From assembly GCA_017882405.1 (NCBI GenBank), contig JADGPO010000020.1, positions 1 through 25,429 on the forward strand: 25,429 nucleotides of DNA. The letters are read 5' to 3'. The notes beneath the pieces were generated by a model. It was not told the origin of the DNA and did no database searches. It was given only the letters and a program-made list of their open reading frames with translations. Both the position numbers and the translations under genes were made by a program. Source of the stretch: Solirubrobacteraceae bacterium. Its GTDB lineage: Bacteria > Actinomycetota > Thermoleophilia > Solirubrobacterales > Solirubrobacteraceae. This document shows, piece after piece, positions 17,736-25,429 of the stretch (its first letter is position 1; each line of letters opens with the position of its first letter).

Positions 17736-18352
17736 CCGATCCCTTCCAGACCCTCGGGGTGAGCCGCACGGCGAGCGACGCGGAGCTGCGCGCCGCCTAT
17801 CGCCGGCTGGTGCAGCTGCACCACCCCGATCACAACGGGGGCTCGGCCGAGTCGGCGCGACGCTTCGAGGAAGTGCAGGAGGCCTATGCGCAGGCGCGCC
17901 GGCTGCGGCAGGCCCGCGGCGGCGCGGCAGGATCGTCGGCGCCGCCGCGGGCCGGCCGCCGGGCCACGTCGAGCTCCACGTCGCGGTCGAGGTCCGGCTC
18001 GAGTCCGCGCGAGGACGACTCGGACATCGGCTCGCGCCTGGCGGCGATGGAGGCCGAGCTGCGCGCGGCCCGCGACGAGGCGGTGCGCCAGGCGCGGCGG
18101 GCGCGTCAGGCGGCCGCGCGCGCCCAGGGTGAGCGCCAGCAGCGCGCCTCCGACGAGGAGCTCGGCTACATCTCCACCGACGACAGCTTCTCGAAGATCC
18201 TCTCCGACGCCGCCTCCGGGATCGGCGAGCGCCTCAACGACGTGCAGAAGGAGGCGCGCGACTCCCCCGTCACCAAGCGCTTCGCCGACCTGCTCGACGA
18301 GCTCGGCTCCAAGCTGACCGGCGAACCGCCCGACCGCCACAAGCCCAACTAG
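17732..18352 (+). CDS. J-domain (DnaJ-like) protein
   Basis: The predicted protein is 206 aa. The J domain spans residues ~3-60: FQTLGVSRTASDAELRAAYR, the HPD motif in LVQLHHPDHNGG, and RFEEVQEAYA. It then has a Ser/Arg-rich linker, an Arg/Ala/Glu-rich helical stretch (~100-140) and an acidic C-terminal segment. There are no Cys-rich zinc fingers or DnaJ C-terminal barrels, so it is a type III J protein. It would stimulate an Hsp70 ATPase for particular clients. It overlaps the preceding hydrolase by 4 nt, and its 3' end overlaps the convergent methyltransferase by 4 nt. Confidence 0.9.
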   Translation: MTDPFQTLGVSRTASDAELRAAYRRLVQLHHPDHNGGSAESARRFEEVQEAYAQARRLRQARGGAAGSSAPPRAGRRATSSSTSRSRSGSSPREDDSDIGSRLAAMEAELRAARDEAVRQARRARQAAARAQGERQQRASDEELGYISTDDSFSKILSDAASGIGERLNDVQKEARDSPVTKRFADLLDELGSKLTGEPPDRHKPN

Positions 18353-18993
18353 ACGCCCGGCTGCTCCGGGACGGTGTGCACGAACATCGTCCCGCGCTGC
18401 ACCCCGGCCAGCCCCAATTCGGCGATCGCCTCGCGCACGCCTTGGTAATCAGGGTTCGCGTAGTCGTCGAAGGCGATGGTCGCGCCGGGAGCCAGCACCG
18501 GGCGCCAGGCGAGCACCTCGGCGATCGTCGACTCGCGCTGGTGCGAGCTGTCGATGTACAGCAGGTCGACGGGTACCGTGTCCAGCGGACCCTGGGCGCC
18601 GTCGCGGATCTCCAGCTCGACGCGCGTGCGGACCGAGTCGCCGACCAGCCGCAGGTAGCGAAGGGGCTCCTCGCGCTTCACCACGTCCAGCGTGCTGACC
18701 GTGCGCGCCGGGTCGGCCAGGGCCAGCGAGATCGCCGTCCAGCCGGTGGCGGTGCCGAGCTCGACCACCCGCCGGCGTCCGCGCGCCAGTGTCAGCAGGG
18801 AGCGCAGGTCGGCCGGGCGGGTGACCGAGGTGAGGCTGAACATGTCGCCGCTGCGCCACGCCAGCCTCCGCGCTCGCGCCTGGAAGAGGGCCACCCTCGG
18901 CGGAAGCGCCAGCAGGCGCACGTACCAGCGAGCCTCGACCAGCGCCCGCCGCGCCCACCGGCGCAGCTGGTCTTTGGTCGGCAGCGCGGGCAC
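18349..18993 (-). CDS. Class I SAM-dependent methyltransferase (methyltransferase-24 type)
   Basis: The predicted protein is 214 aa from a GTG start. VVELGTATGWTAISLALA is SAM-binding motif I, VSTLDVVKREE motif II, VDLLYIDSSHQRESTIAEVL and GATIAFDDYANPDYQGV are typical of the O-methyltransferase-like Methyltransf_24 group often found in glycan or natural-product loci. The N-terminal 45 residues are Arg/Trp-rich and basic, possibly membrane-associating. The acceptor is unknown. It converges on the J-domain gene with a 4-nt overlap, leaving no room for a conventional terminator. Confidence 0.87.
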   Translation of the reverse strand: MPALPTKDQLRRWARRALVEARWYVRLLALPPRVALFQARARRLAWRSGDMFSLTSVTRPADLRSLLTLARGRRRVVELGTATGWTAISLALADPARTVSTLDVVKREEPLRYLRLVGDSVRTRVELEIRDGAQGPLDTVPVDLLYIDSSHQRESTIAEVLAWRPVLAPGATIAFDDYANPDYQGVREAIAELGLAGVQRGTMFVHTVPEQPGV

Positions 18994-19034
18994 GCCGCCG
19001 ATCTTGGCAGCTCACGAATTTCCCAATCGCGACA

Positions 19035-19214
19035 CTAGCCTGAGTTGCGCATCGCGGCCAGCGCCAGCACCGTCAGGTCGCCGACGTGGGTGGCCTGAGC
19101 GGACCAGATCGTGCTGTATGCGGCGCCCTCAGGGCGCGGATCGGTCAGTCGCTGCGCGTGCTCGAGCGCGGAGCGCAGGTGGGCGGCGCGGGAATCGGGG
19201 CGGGACGGGGTCAT
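19035..19214 (-). CDS. Small hypothetical protein divergent from the LysR gene
   Basis: The predicted protein is about 59 aa (MTPSRPDSRAAHLRSALEHA...), with a helical N-terminal half and a second helix HVGDLTVLALAAM. The ATG at 19214 has GGA 6 nt upstream; a TTG at 19241 is an alternative. I recognise no family. Its position, head-to-head with a LysR gene across a 124-nt AT-richer gap, is that of a LysR target, which is the main support for it being real. Confidence 0.45.
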   Translation of the reverse strand: MTPSRPDSRAAHLRSALEHAQRLTDPRPEGAAYSTIWSAQATHVGDLTVLALAAMRNSG

Positions 19215-19278
19215 GGCGTATCCGTTCTGGAGTCGGGTCAAGCCCTCTCGCTACCTCTGTCAACAAGGTAGAGCGCTC

Positions 19279-19335
19279 AAGGCATAAGTACCAAGACGTG
19301 GTCGTTGACCCCGAGATAGGTGATACTTATGTCTT
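19279..19335. promoter_or_regulatory. Inverted repeat and possible leaderless promoter of the LysR gene
   Basis: AAGGCATAAGTACC (19279-19292) and GGTGATACTTATGTCTT (19319-19335) are reverse complements apart from a 2-nt insertion and one mismatch. Both arms are AT-rich against a GC-rich background. A TTGACC at 19305, 17 nt and TATGTC at 19328 form a plausible -35/-10 pair whose start site would fall at the LysR GTG (19339), and no ribosome site precedes that GTG. This fits an autoregulated, leaderless LysR gene. Confidence 0.5.
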
Positions 19336-19338
19336 AAC

Positions 19339-20235
19339 GTGAACCTGCGCCAGCTGGAGTACTTCGTGGCGATCGCCGAGCTCGGCTCGCTGACCCAGGC
19401 GGCGGAGCGGCTGTTCGTCTCCCAGCCCTCGCTGTCCCAGCAGATCCGCGCGCTCGAGGCCGAGCTGGGCGGCCCGCTGCTGGAGCGCCTGCCACGCGGC
19501 GTGCGCCTGACCGCCGCCGGCCACGAGCTGCTCGCCGAAGCCCAGGCGACGCTCGCTCACGCCCAGCGCGCGCGGCGAGTGGTGCGCCGGGCGCTGGAGC
19601 TGGAGGTCGGAGAGCTGGAGGTGGCGGTGACCAGCTCGGTCGCGCTGGGGATTCTGCCGGCGGTGCTGCGCGACTGGCAGGGCCGTCACCCCGAGATCGA
19701 GGTCAGCCTGCTGGAGTTCCCGCACCGACGCGCGTTGGAGGAGGCCGCGCGCGACGGGGCCGGCGACATCGCCGTCGGGACGAGGCCCGAGGACTGGGCC
19801 GGCCAAGTGGAGCGGCTCGGCTGGGAGGAGATGGTGCTCGTGCTGCCCGACGGCGATCCGCTGCTGGAGCGCACCGCGGTGCCCCTGACGGAGCTGGCCG
19901 ACCGTCGCTGGGTCCACTTCTCCCGCGCCCACGGGCTGGCGGCGGTGGTCGACTTCTGCTGCGCAGCCGCCGGGTTTGCCCCGCGCGTCGCCGTGCGCAC
20001 CAGCCAGGTTGCCGCCGCGCCGCCGTTCGCCGCTGCCGGTATCGGGCCGACCCTGGTGCCCGAGCACATCGTGCCGGCTGCGCTGCAGCGACTTGTCCGC
20101 CCCGCCTCGCCCCGACCGGTGCGAGCCGTATGCGCGTTCACCCGCGGAGAGTGGACGCCGTTGACGACCGCCTTCCTGGAAACCCTGCGCAGCTTCCCCT
20201 GGGGCCCGAAGCCGCCGGACCCCCTCGACTTATAA
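19339..20235 (+). CDS. LysR-family transcriptional regulator
   Basis: The predicted protein is 298 aa, the family's usual length. The N-terminal winged helix-turn-helix is textbook: MNLRQLEYFVAIAELGSLTQ, AAERLFVSQPSLSQQIRALE, GGPLLERLPRGVRLTAAG. A coiled linker (~60-90) leads to a substrate-binding domain with VGTRPEDWAG, VLVLPDGDPLL and FAAAGIGPTLVPEHI. It would bind a small effector and control a neighbour, most likely the divergent small gene and/or its own gene. The start is a GTG only 4 nt after the inverted repeat. It is followed by the alcohol dehydrogenase remnant, which might once have been its target. Confidence 0.93.
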   Translation: MNLRQLEYFVAIAELGSLTQAAERLFVSQPSLSQQIRALEAELGGPLLERLPRGVRLTAAGHELLAEAQATLAHAQRARRVVRRALELEVGELEVAVTSSVALGILPAVLRDWQGRHPEIEVSLLEFPHRRALEEAARDGAGDIAVGTRPEDWAGQVERLGWEEMVLVLPDGDPLLERTAVPLTELADRRWVHFSRAHGLAAVVDFCCAAAGFAPRVAVRTSQVAAAPPFAAAGIGPTLVPEHIVPAALQRLVRPASPRPVRAVCAFTRGEWTPLTTAFLETLRSFPWGPKPPDPLDL

Positions 20236-20310
20236 GGAGCGCGGGCGGACGTCGCGGCGCATCGCGCGCGCCACGTAGCCCTCGACGCTGTAGCGCTCCT
20301 CGCTCCAAGG

Positions 20311-20450
20311 TCTCACCCGCTCGTGCCCGGCCACGAGATCGCCGGCTAGATCGCCGCCCTGGGCGACCACGCCAACGGCTGGGAGGTCGGCCAGCGCGTG
20401 GGCGTCGGTTGGTTCGGTGGCAACTGCGGCTACTGCGCGCGGCCTCGGGC
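20311..20450 (+). pseudogene. Zinc-dependent alcohol dehydrogenase remnant with in-frame stop
   Basis: In one forward frame the sequence reads SHPLVPGHEIAG, a TAG stop at 20347-20349, then IAALGDHANGWEVGQRVGVG and WFGGNCGYCARPR. These are the catalytic-zinc GHE motif and the first cysteines of the structural-zinc lobe of a medium-chain alcohol dehydrogenase. Only about 45 of roughly 340 codons remain, and both ends are lost. The stop replaces what is normally Arg or another residue after the GHE(I/V)xG motif. The relic lies between LysR and the SDR. An intact relative enters the window at its right edge. Confidence 0.8.
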
Positions 20451-20480
20451 CCGGCGCCGGCAGAGGATTAGGGTGACGTC

Positions 20481-21224
20481 ATGCGGATCTGCGACGACGA
20501 CGGAGCCCCACCGAGGCGGCGCGCGCTGGTCACGGGAGCGGCGCGCCCCGGCGGGATCGGCGCGGCGATCGCCGACCGGCTGCGCAACGATGACCTGGAC
20601 GTGGTCACGCTGGACCGGGAGCCCGGCTGCACGTTCACCGTGGACGTGACCGGCGATCAGCTGCCGAGCCTTGACGACATCGACGTGCTGGTCGCCAACG
20701 CCGGGTTGCCGACGATCTTCGGCTCCGCGCACACGCTCGACCTGGAGCGCTGGCGACGCGACCTGGAGGTGAACCTGACCGGCAGCTTCCGTGTCGTGCA
20801 GGCGTGCCTGAGCGGGATGCGCGAGCGGCGGTTCGGGCGGATCGTGGTCATCTCCAGCTTCGCCGCGACCCACGGCATGCCAGCCCAGGTTGCCTACAGC
20901 GCCAGCAAGGCGGGGCTGCTGGGTATGGTCAAGACGATCGCCGCCGAGAACGCCGACCGCGGGATCACCGCCAACGCGATCCTGCCGGGGCTGGTCGCCA
21001 GCTCCGGCGTGCTGGCGATGCCGGAGGCGATCATCGAGGCGTGGCGAACGCGGATACCCACCGGGCGGCTGGTGGCGCCGTCCGAGATCGCCGCCGCCGC
21101 CTCGTTCTTCGGCTCGCCGGCCGCCGCCAGCGTCACCGGTCAGGAGCTGGTGATCGACGGCGGGCAGACTCTCAACGCGCTGTCGGTCACCCGCAGCGTC
21201 GTTACCGCCGGCGGTTCCGGGTAG
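20481..21224 (+). CDS. SDR family NAD(P)-dependent oxidoreductase
   Basis: The predicted protein is 247 aa. ALVTGAARPGGIGAAIADRL is the nucleotide-binding turn, VLVANAGLPT the structural NAG motif, VVISSFAATHG the catalytic Ser region and VAYSASKAGLLGMVK the YxxxK motif; TGQELVIDGGQT closes the fold. It is a classical SDR reducing ketones or oxidising secondary alcohols. Unlike the SDR in the mft cluster it lacks the YPMATRAE-type insertion, so there is no reason to link it to mycofactocin. It is followed by an alpha/beta hydrolase 86 nt downstream on the same strand. Confidence 0.9.
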   Translation: MRICDDDGAPPRRRALVTGAARPGGIGAAIADRLRNDDLDVVTLDREPGCTFTVDVTGDQLPSLDDIDVLVANAGLPTIFGSAHTLDLERWRRDLEVNLTGSFRVVQACLSGMRERRFGRIVVISSFAATHGMPAQVAYSASKAGLLGMVKTIAAENADRGITANAILPGLVASSGVLAMPEAIIEAWRTRIPTGRLVAPSEIAAAASFFGSPAAASVTGQELVIDGGQTLNALSVTRSVVTAGGSG

Positions 21225-21310
21225 TCGATGGTCATGCCCGTACGCGCCGAGCTGCAGGACAAGGGCCTGCTGGACGGCTGAAACCAACCACCGAAGGGAT
21301 CCACTTTCCG

Positions 21311-22147
21311 ATGGCGATCACACAGCAGGAAACCGAGCAGATCGAAGCCGCCAATGCGGCCGGGCGCACCCCCGTGGTGTTCATCCACGGCCTGTGGCTG
21401 CTGCCCTCCAGCTGGCAGCGCTGGGCGGAGATGTTCGAGCAGGCGGGATATGCGCCGCTCACCCCGTCCTGGCCCGACGACCCCGACACCGTCGAGCAGG
21501 CCCGCGCGAACCCGGACGTGTTCGCCGGCAAGACCGTCGGACAGGTGGCCGATCACGTGGCCGAGGTGATCGACCGGCTGAGCGCCAAGCCGGTCGTGAT
21601 CGGGCACTCCTTCGGAGGGCTGCTGGCTCAGATCATCGCCGGCCGAGGGCTGAGCGCGGCGACGGTGGCCATCGATCCGGCGCCGTTTCGCGGCGTGCTC
21701 CCGCTGCCGATCTCGGCGCTACGCTCCGCGATGCCGGTGCTCGGGAACCCCGCCAACCGCAAGCGGGCGGTGACGCTCACCTTCGAGCAGTTCGGCTACG
21801 GGTGGGCCAACGCCGTGTCGGAGTCCGAGGCACACCAGCTCTACGACGAGTTCCACGTCGCGGCATCCGGCGCTCCGCTGTTCCAGGCCGCCACCGCCAA
21901 CGTCAACCCGTTCACCGAGGCCAAGGTCCCCGACCACGGGGATCGCGGTCCGCTGCTGATCATCTCCGGCGGCGCCGACCGCACCGTGCCATGGGCGATC
22001 GCCAACGCGTCCTACAAGCGTCAGCATCGTCACTACGGGGTCACCGAGATCACCGAGGTCCCCAACCGCGGCCACGCGCTGACGATCGACTCCGGCTGGC
22101 GCGAGGTGGCCGACACGGCACTGACGTTCGTCAAGCGGTTCGCCTAG
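21311..22147 (+). CDS. Alpha/beta hydrolase
   Basis: The predicted protein is 278 aa. TPVVFIHGLWLLPSSWQRW forms the oxyanion hole, the nucleophile is Ser100 in VVIGHSFGGLLAQ, the acid is in LLIISGGADRTVPW and the His in VPNRGHALTID. The lid region around PFRGVLPLPISALRSAMPVL resembles a well-populated actinobacterial group of uncharacterised lipase/esterase-like proteins. No signal peptide is present, so it is cytoplasmic. The ATG at 21311 is preceded by GAAGGGA about 14 nt upstream. It may form a small catabolic unit with the upstream SDR. Confidence 0.9.
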   Translation: MAITQQETEQIEAANAAGRTPVVFIHGLWLLPSSWQRWAEMFEQAGYAPLTPSWPDDPDTVEQARANPDVFAGKTVGQVADHVAEVIDRLSAKPVVIGHSFGGLLAQIIAGRGLSAATVAIDPAPFRGVLPLPISALRSAMPVLGNPANRKRAVTLTFEQFGYGWANAVSESEAHQLYDEFHVAASGAPLFQAATANVNPFTEAKVPDHGDRGPLLIISGGADRTVPWAIANASYKRQHRHYGVTEITEVPNRGHALTIDSGWREVADTALTFVKRFA

Positions 22148-22157
22148 CGGCGGCCGT

Positions 22158-22262
22158 TCAGTCGCCGGTCGGAGTCACCCCGGCGGCCTCGACCATCAGG
22201 ATCGCCGTCCGGATCGGCGCTCGGGTGGGATGCACGACGCGGCGCGGCACCGTGTAGCCCTG
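22158..22262 (-). pseudogene. Cupin C-terminal remnant
   Basis: About 34 codons between a TAG and a TGA read GYTVPRRVVHPTRAP then IRTAILMVEAAGVTPTGD. This follows the end of a group of small mannose-6-phosphate-isomerase-like cupins (VPxGVxHxxxAxxxxxILLxExxGxxxTGD). The normal Gly after VPR/K appears changed and the N-terminal two thirds are missing, so the fragment cannot fold as a cupin. The assignment rests on that pattern alone. Confidence 0.55.
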
Positions 22263-22302
22263 CTACCCGGTGTCACTTGGTGGACCTGCCATGATCTATG
22301 GC

Positions 22303-22914
22303 ATGAGTGAATTCGAGGATCGTCTGCGGGAGATCGCCAAGGAGATCAGCCGCACGGTGGAGCGCAACATCGACCAGGTCGCGGACACGTTCGGCGTGGA
22401 CGCCAACCGCGCCCGCGAGGTCGCCGAGGCCGCCGGCCAGTGGCTCAACGATCACGTCGAGGGCGGCGATGAGCTGTTCGGAAACGACCGCCGCCCCTCC
22501 CCGGAGCGCGATCGCGCGGCCAAGCCCGAGCCCGAGCCCGGTGAGGATCCGGCCAAGCGCGCGACGCGGCCCGGCCCCCATCCTCTGGACCTGCCCAGCG
22601 CCCCGCAGGGCCTGGCGCTGAGCGCGCTGGACTCCGGCCGCTGGACCGTCCGGCCGGGCAGCAATCTGCTGGCCAGCAGCGGCGAGGGCCCCGCCCCCGT
22701 GGACGCCGCCGAGCGGGTGAGCGAGCTGCGCGCCCGCGATTGGATCAGGGCAGACGGTGAGCTGACGCTCGTCGGCCGCCGCGCGCTGGACCGGTGGTGC
22801 GACGCCGCCGCTCCCCGGCCTCGCGAAGCGGCCGCGCCGCCCGCCGATGCACCGCATAACGACGCGCCGTCAACGGACGCGCCGGCAGCGGACGCGCCCG
22901 CCGAGCCCAGTTAG
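22303..22914 (+). CDS. Hypothetical acidic protein with helical N-terminus
   Basis: The predicted protein is about 203 aa, from an ATG at 22303 (ATGs at 22291 and a further upstream start are possible). Residues 1-55 are helical and charged (FEDRLREIAKEISRTVERNI, VADTFGVDANRAREVAEAAG). A Pro/Glu/Lys-rich linker follows, then a conserved-looking segment (LSALDSGRWTVRPGSNLLAS through VSELRARDWIRADGELTLVG, ~105-165) that could be a small winged-helix-like fold. The tail is Ala/Asp/Pro repeats (DAPSTDAPAADAPAEPS). I recognise no family. Codon use is like its neighbours, so it is probably a true gene. Confidence 0.65.
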   Translation: MSEFEDRLREIAKEISRTVERNIDQVADTFGVDANRAREVAEAAGQWLNDHVEGGDELFGNDRRPSPERDRAAKPEPEPGEDPAKRATRPGPHPLDLPSAPQGLALSALDSGRWTVRPGSNLLASSGEGPAPVDAAERVSELRARDWIRADGELTLVGRRALDRWCDAAAPRPREAAAPPADAPHNDAPSTDAPAADAPAEPS

Positions 22915-22917
22915 CAA

Positions 22918-23118
22918 TCAGCCCGCGGCGTGAGCCGCGATCGAGCCCTTGGTCGTCTCTCCGCCGGGCCTCGCCTCGTAGACGACGATGTCGCCGCCAT
23001 CGGCGAACAGGTCCGGTGCGCGGGAGAGGATGTCCTGGATGTGGGGGCTGGCCAGGTGGGCGTCAAGCGCCTCGCGCGAGGCCCAGCGCTCGATGTAGGC
23101 CAGGCGGCGGGCGTTTCG
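22918..23118 (-). pseudogene. Antibiotic biosynthesis monooxygenase-like (ABM) C-terminal remnant
   Basis: After a TAG (23119-23121) the frame reads RLAYIERWASREALDAHLAS, PHIQDILSRAPDLFADGGDI, VVYEARPGG and ends in HAAG-stop. This is the second half of a small ABM/quinol monooxygenase domain (IERWxSxxALxxHxxSxHxQ). The N-terminal ~45 residues, including the first strand, are gone; the region that should hold them is taken by the divergent gene starting near 23133. So the gene was cut at its 5' end, by insertion or deletion. Confidence 0.8.
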
Positions 23119-23132
23119 CTAGCGTGCCGGGC

Positions 23133-23543
23133 GTGCCCCCGCTCTCCCCGAGCTTTCGCTTCGTGTGCGTGCCCACCGCTCTGGTGGGCGCGGGTGGGCG
23201 GGACCAATGGGCCCGCGAGATGCTGCGCGACGGAGAGATCGCGCTGCTGCCCACCGACGGCGGCCTGGCCGCGATCGACGAGGTGGCCCACGACCTCGGC
23301 CTGGTGAGCGTCGGCGTGATCCGCGGCGAAGCGGACGGCGAGCGCCAGCAGCGAACGGTGATCGAGTACGCGCAGGCGCTGCCCCTGATCTGGGTCGGCG
23401 AGAGCTTTGACGAGTCCACCACCGAGTGGGCGCAGGACCGGGGGCCGATGACGCTGCTGGTGCAGGCCAGCGGCCGGCTGTCCGACGAGGAGCGGCGGCG
23501 GATCGACCGCTTCGTCGCCACGCTCGGCCGCCAGTCGGAGTAG
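23133..23543 (+). CDS. Hypothetical protein
   Basis: The predicted protein is about 136 aa from a GTG at 23133 (GTG 23124 also possible; neither has a clear ribosome site). The middle reads LLPTDGGLAAIDEVAHDLGL, VSVGVIRGEADGERQQRTVI, and ALPLIWVGESFDESTTEWAQ, with an amphipathic C-terminal helix LSDEERRRIDRFVATLGRQ. It looks like a compact alpha/beta cytoplasmic protein. I do not recognise it. The start abuts the truncated ABM gene on the opposite strand, so the N-terminus may be an altered or fused one. Confidence 0.55.
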   Translation: MPPLSPSFRFVCVPTALVGAGGRDQWAREMLRDGEIALLPTDGGLAAIDEVAHDLGLVSVGVIRGEADGERQQRTVIEYAQALPLIWVGESFDESTTEWAQDRGPMTLLVQASGRLSDEERRRIDRFVATLGRQSE

Positions 23544-23554
23544 CCGCAGACGAG

Positions 23555-23647
23555 ATGACGCCGCCCGAACTGGGCCGGCACTACCGCAAGCTCCTACCCA
23601 ACTGCCAGTTCGTGGTGCGCCGGGAGAGCCGGCTGTTGTATCCGTAG
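23555..23647 (+). pseudogene. Alpha/beta hydrolase C-terminal remnant
   Basis: A 30-codon frame reads TPPELGRHYRKLLPNCQFVV then RRESRLLYP-stop. PELGRHYRxLLPNCxxVxV is the strand-and-helix segment just before the catalytic His of a common actinobacterial alpha/beta hydrolase group. The expected VYDAxHxI continuation is replaced by unrelated residues and a stop, so it is a broken piece. Confidence 0.5.
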
Positions 23648-23653
23648 CCGAGG

Positions 23654-25429
<1,776 letters not shown>

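Noticed and set aside
19258..19270. TTGACA on the minus strand upstream of the small gene at 19035-19214
   Set aside because: No acceptable -10 follows at 16-18 nt.
20230..20316. 28-codon minus-strand frame (PWSEERYSVEGYVARAMRRD)
   Set aside because: It reads like the tail of a real protein and may be another remnant, but I cannot name a family and it overlaps the LysR stop and the ADH relic.
21228..21281. 17-codon frame MVMPVRAELQDKGLLDG between the SDR and hydrolase genes
   Set aside because: Could be a fragment of a lost gene, but it is too short to support; no ribosome site.

Overview
The window is very GC-rich, with densely packed genes, frequent 4-19 nt overlaps and GTG/TTG starts. 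Together with a complete mycofactocin (mft) biosynthesis cluster this points to a high-GC actinobacterium. The gene styles (TreT-like glycosyltransferase, mft-coupled SDR, DUF6328-like protein) fit Thermoleophilia/Solirubrobacterales best; that placement is inference. No tRNA, rRNA, CRISPR array or transposase was seen, and no stretch above 300 bases lacks a gene or gene remnant.

Left part (1-9.3 kb). A GT4 trehalose-synthase-like gene runs off the left edge on the minus strand, preceded by a four-codon mini-ORF and a 10-bp-arm hairpin. Divergent from it is an FAD/NAD oxidoreductase of the sulfide:quinone reductase/NDH-2 type. Next lies a relic: the 3' end of pyruvate phosphate dikinase joined by an ATGA overlap to the first ~125 codons of enolase. 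A minus-strand envelope/exopolysaccharide block follows: two neighbouring flippase-like membrane proteins, a secreted spherulin-4/GH135-like protein and a polyprenyl sugar phosphotransferase. A small charged protein and an ECF sigma factor close the block.

Central part (9.5-15.9 kb). The minus-strand mycofactocin locus reads mftA-mftB-mftC-mftD-mftF-(67-aa protein)-mftE-SDR-DUF6328-like. MftA is the peptide precursor ending in IDGMCGVY, MftB its chaperone, MftC the radical SAM enzyme, MftE the peptidase, MftD the FMN dehydrogenase and MftF the glycosyltransferase. The SDR is a probable client dehydrogenase using the cofactor. The 67-aa protein inserted between mftF and mftE is a paralogue of the 77-aa protein beside the ECF sigma gene, and the two share a similar 5' leader. 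An 18-bp near-perfect palindrome lies in the divergent region upstream of mftA.

Right part (16.2-25.4 kb). A lipoprotein, an alpha/beta hydrolase overlapping a J-domain protein, a convergent methyltransferase, a small hypothetical gene divergent from a LysR regulator, an SDR and a second alpha/beta hydrolase are intact. Between them lie truncated remnants of an alcohol dehydrogenase (with an in-frame TAG), a cupin, an antibiotic-biosynthesis-type monooxygenase and an alpha/beta hydrolase, so this stretch is a mosaic of living and decayed genes. The window ends with a GroEL paralogue lacking the ATPase aspartate (Asp398 in E. coli numbering, here Gly), directly downstream of an alcohol dehydrogenase gene that enters from the right edge. 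ADH-groEL pairs occur beside propane/binuclear-iron monooxygenase operons in actinobacteria, so such an operon may lie just outside. This would fit a cell that uses mycofactocin in alcohol oxidation.
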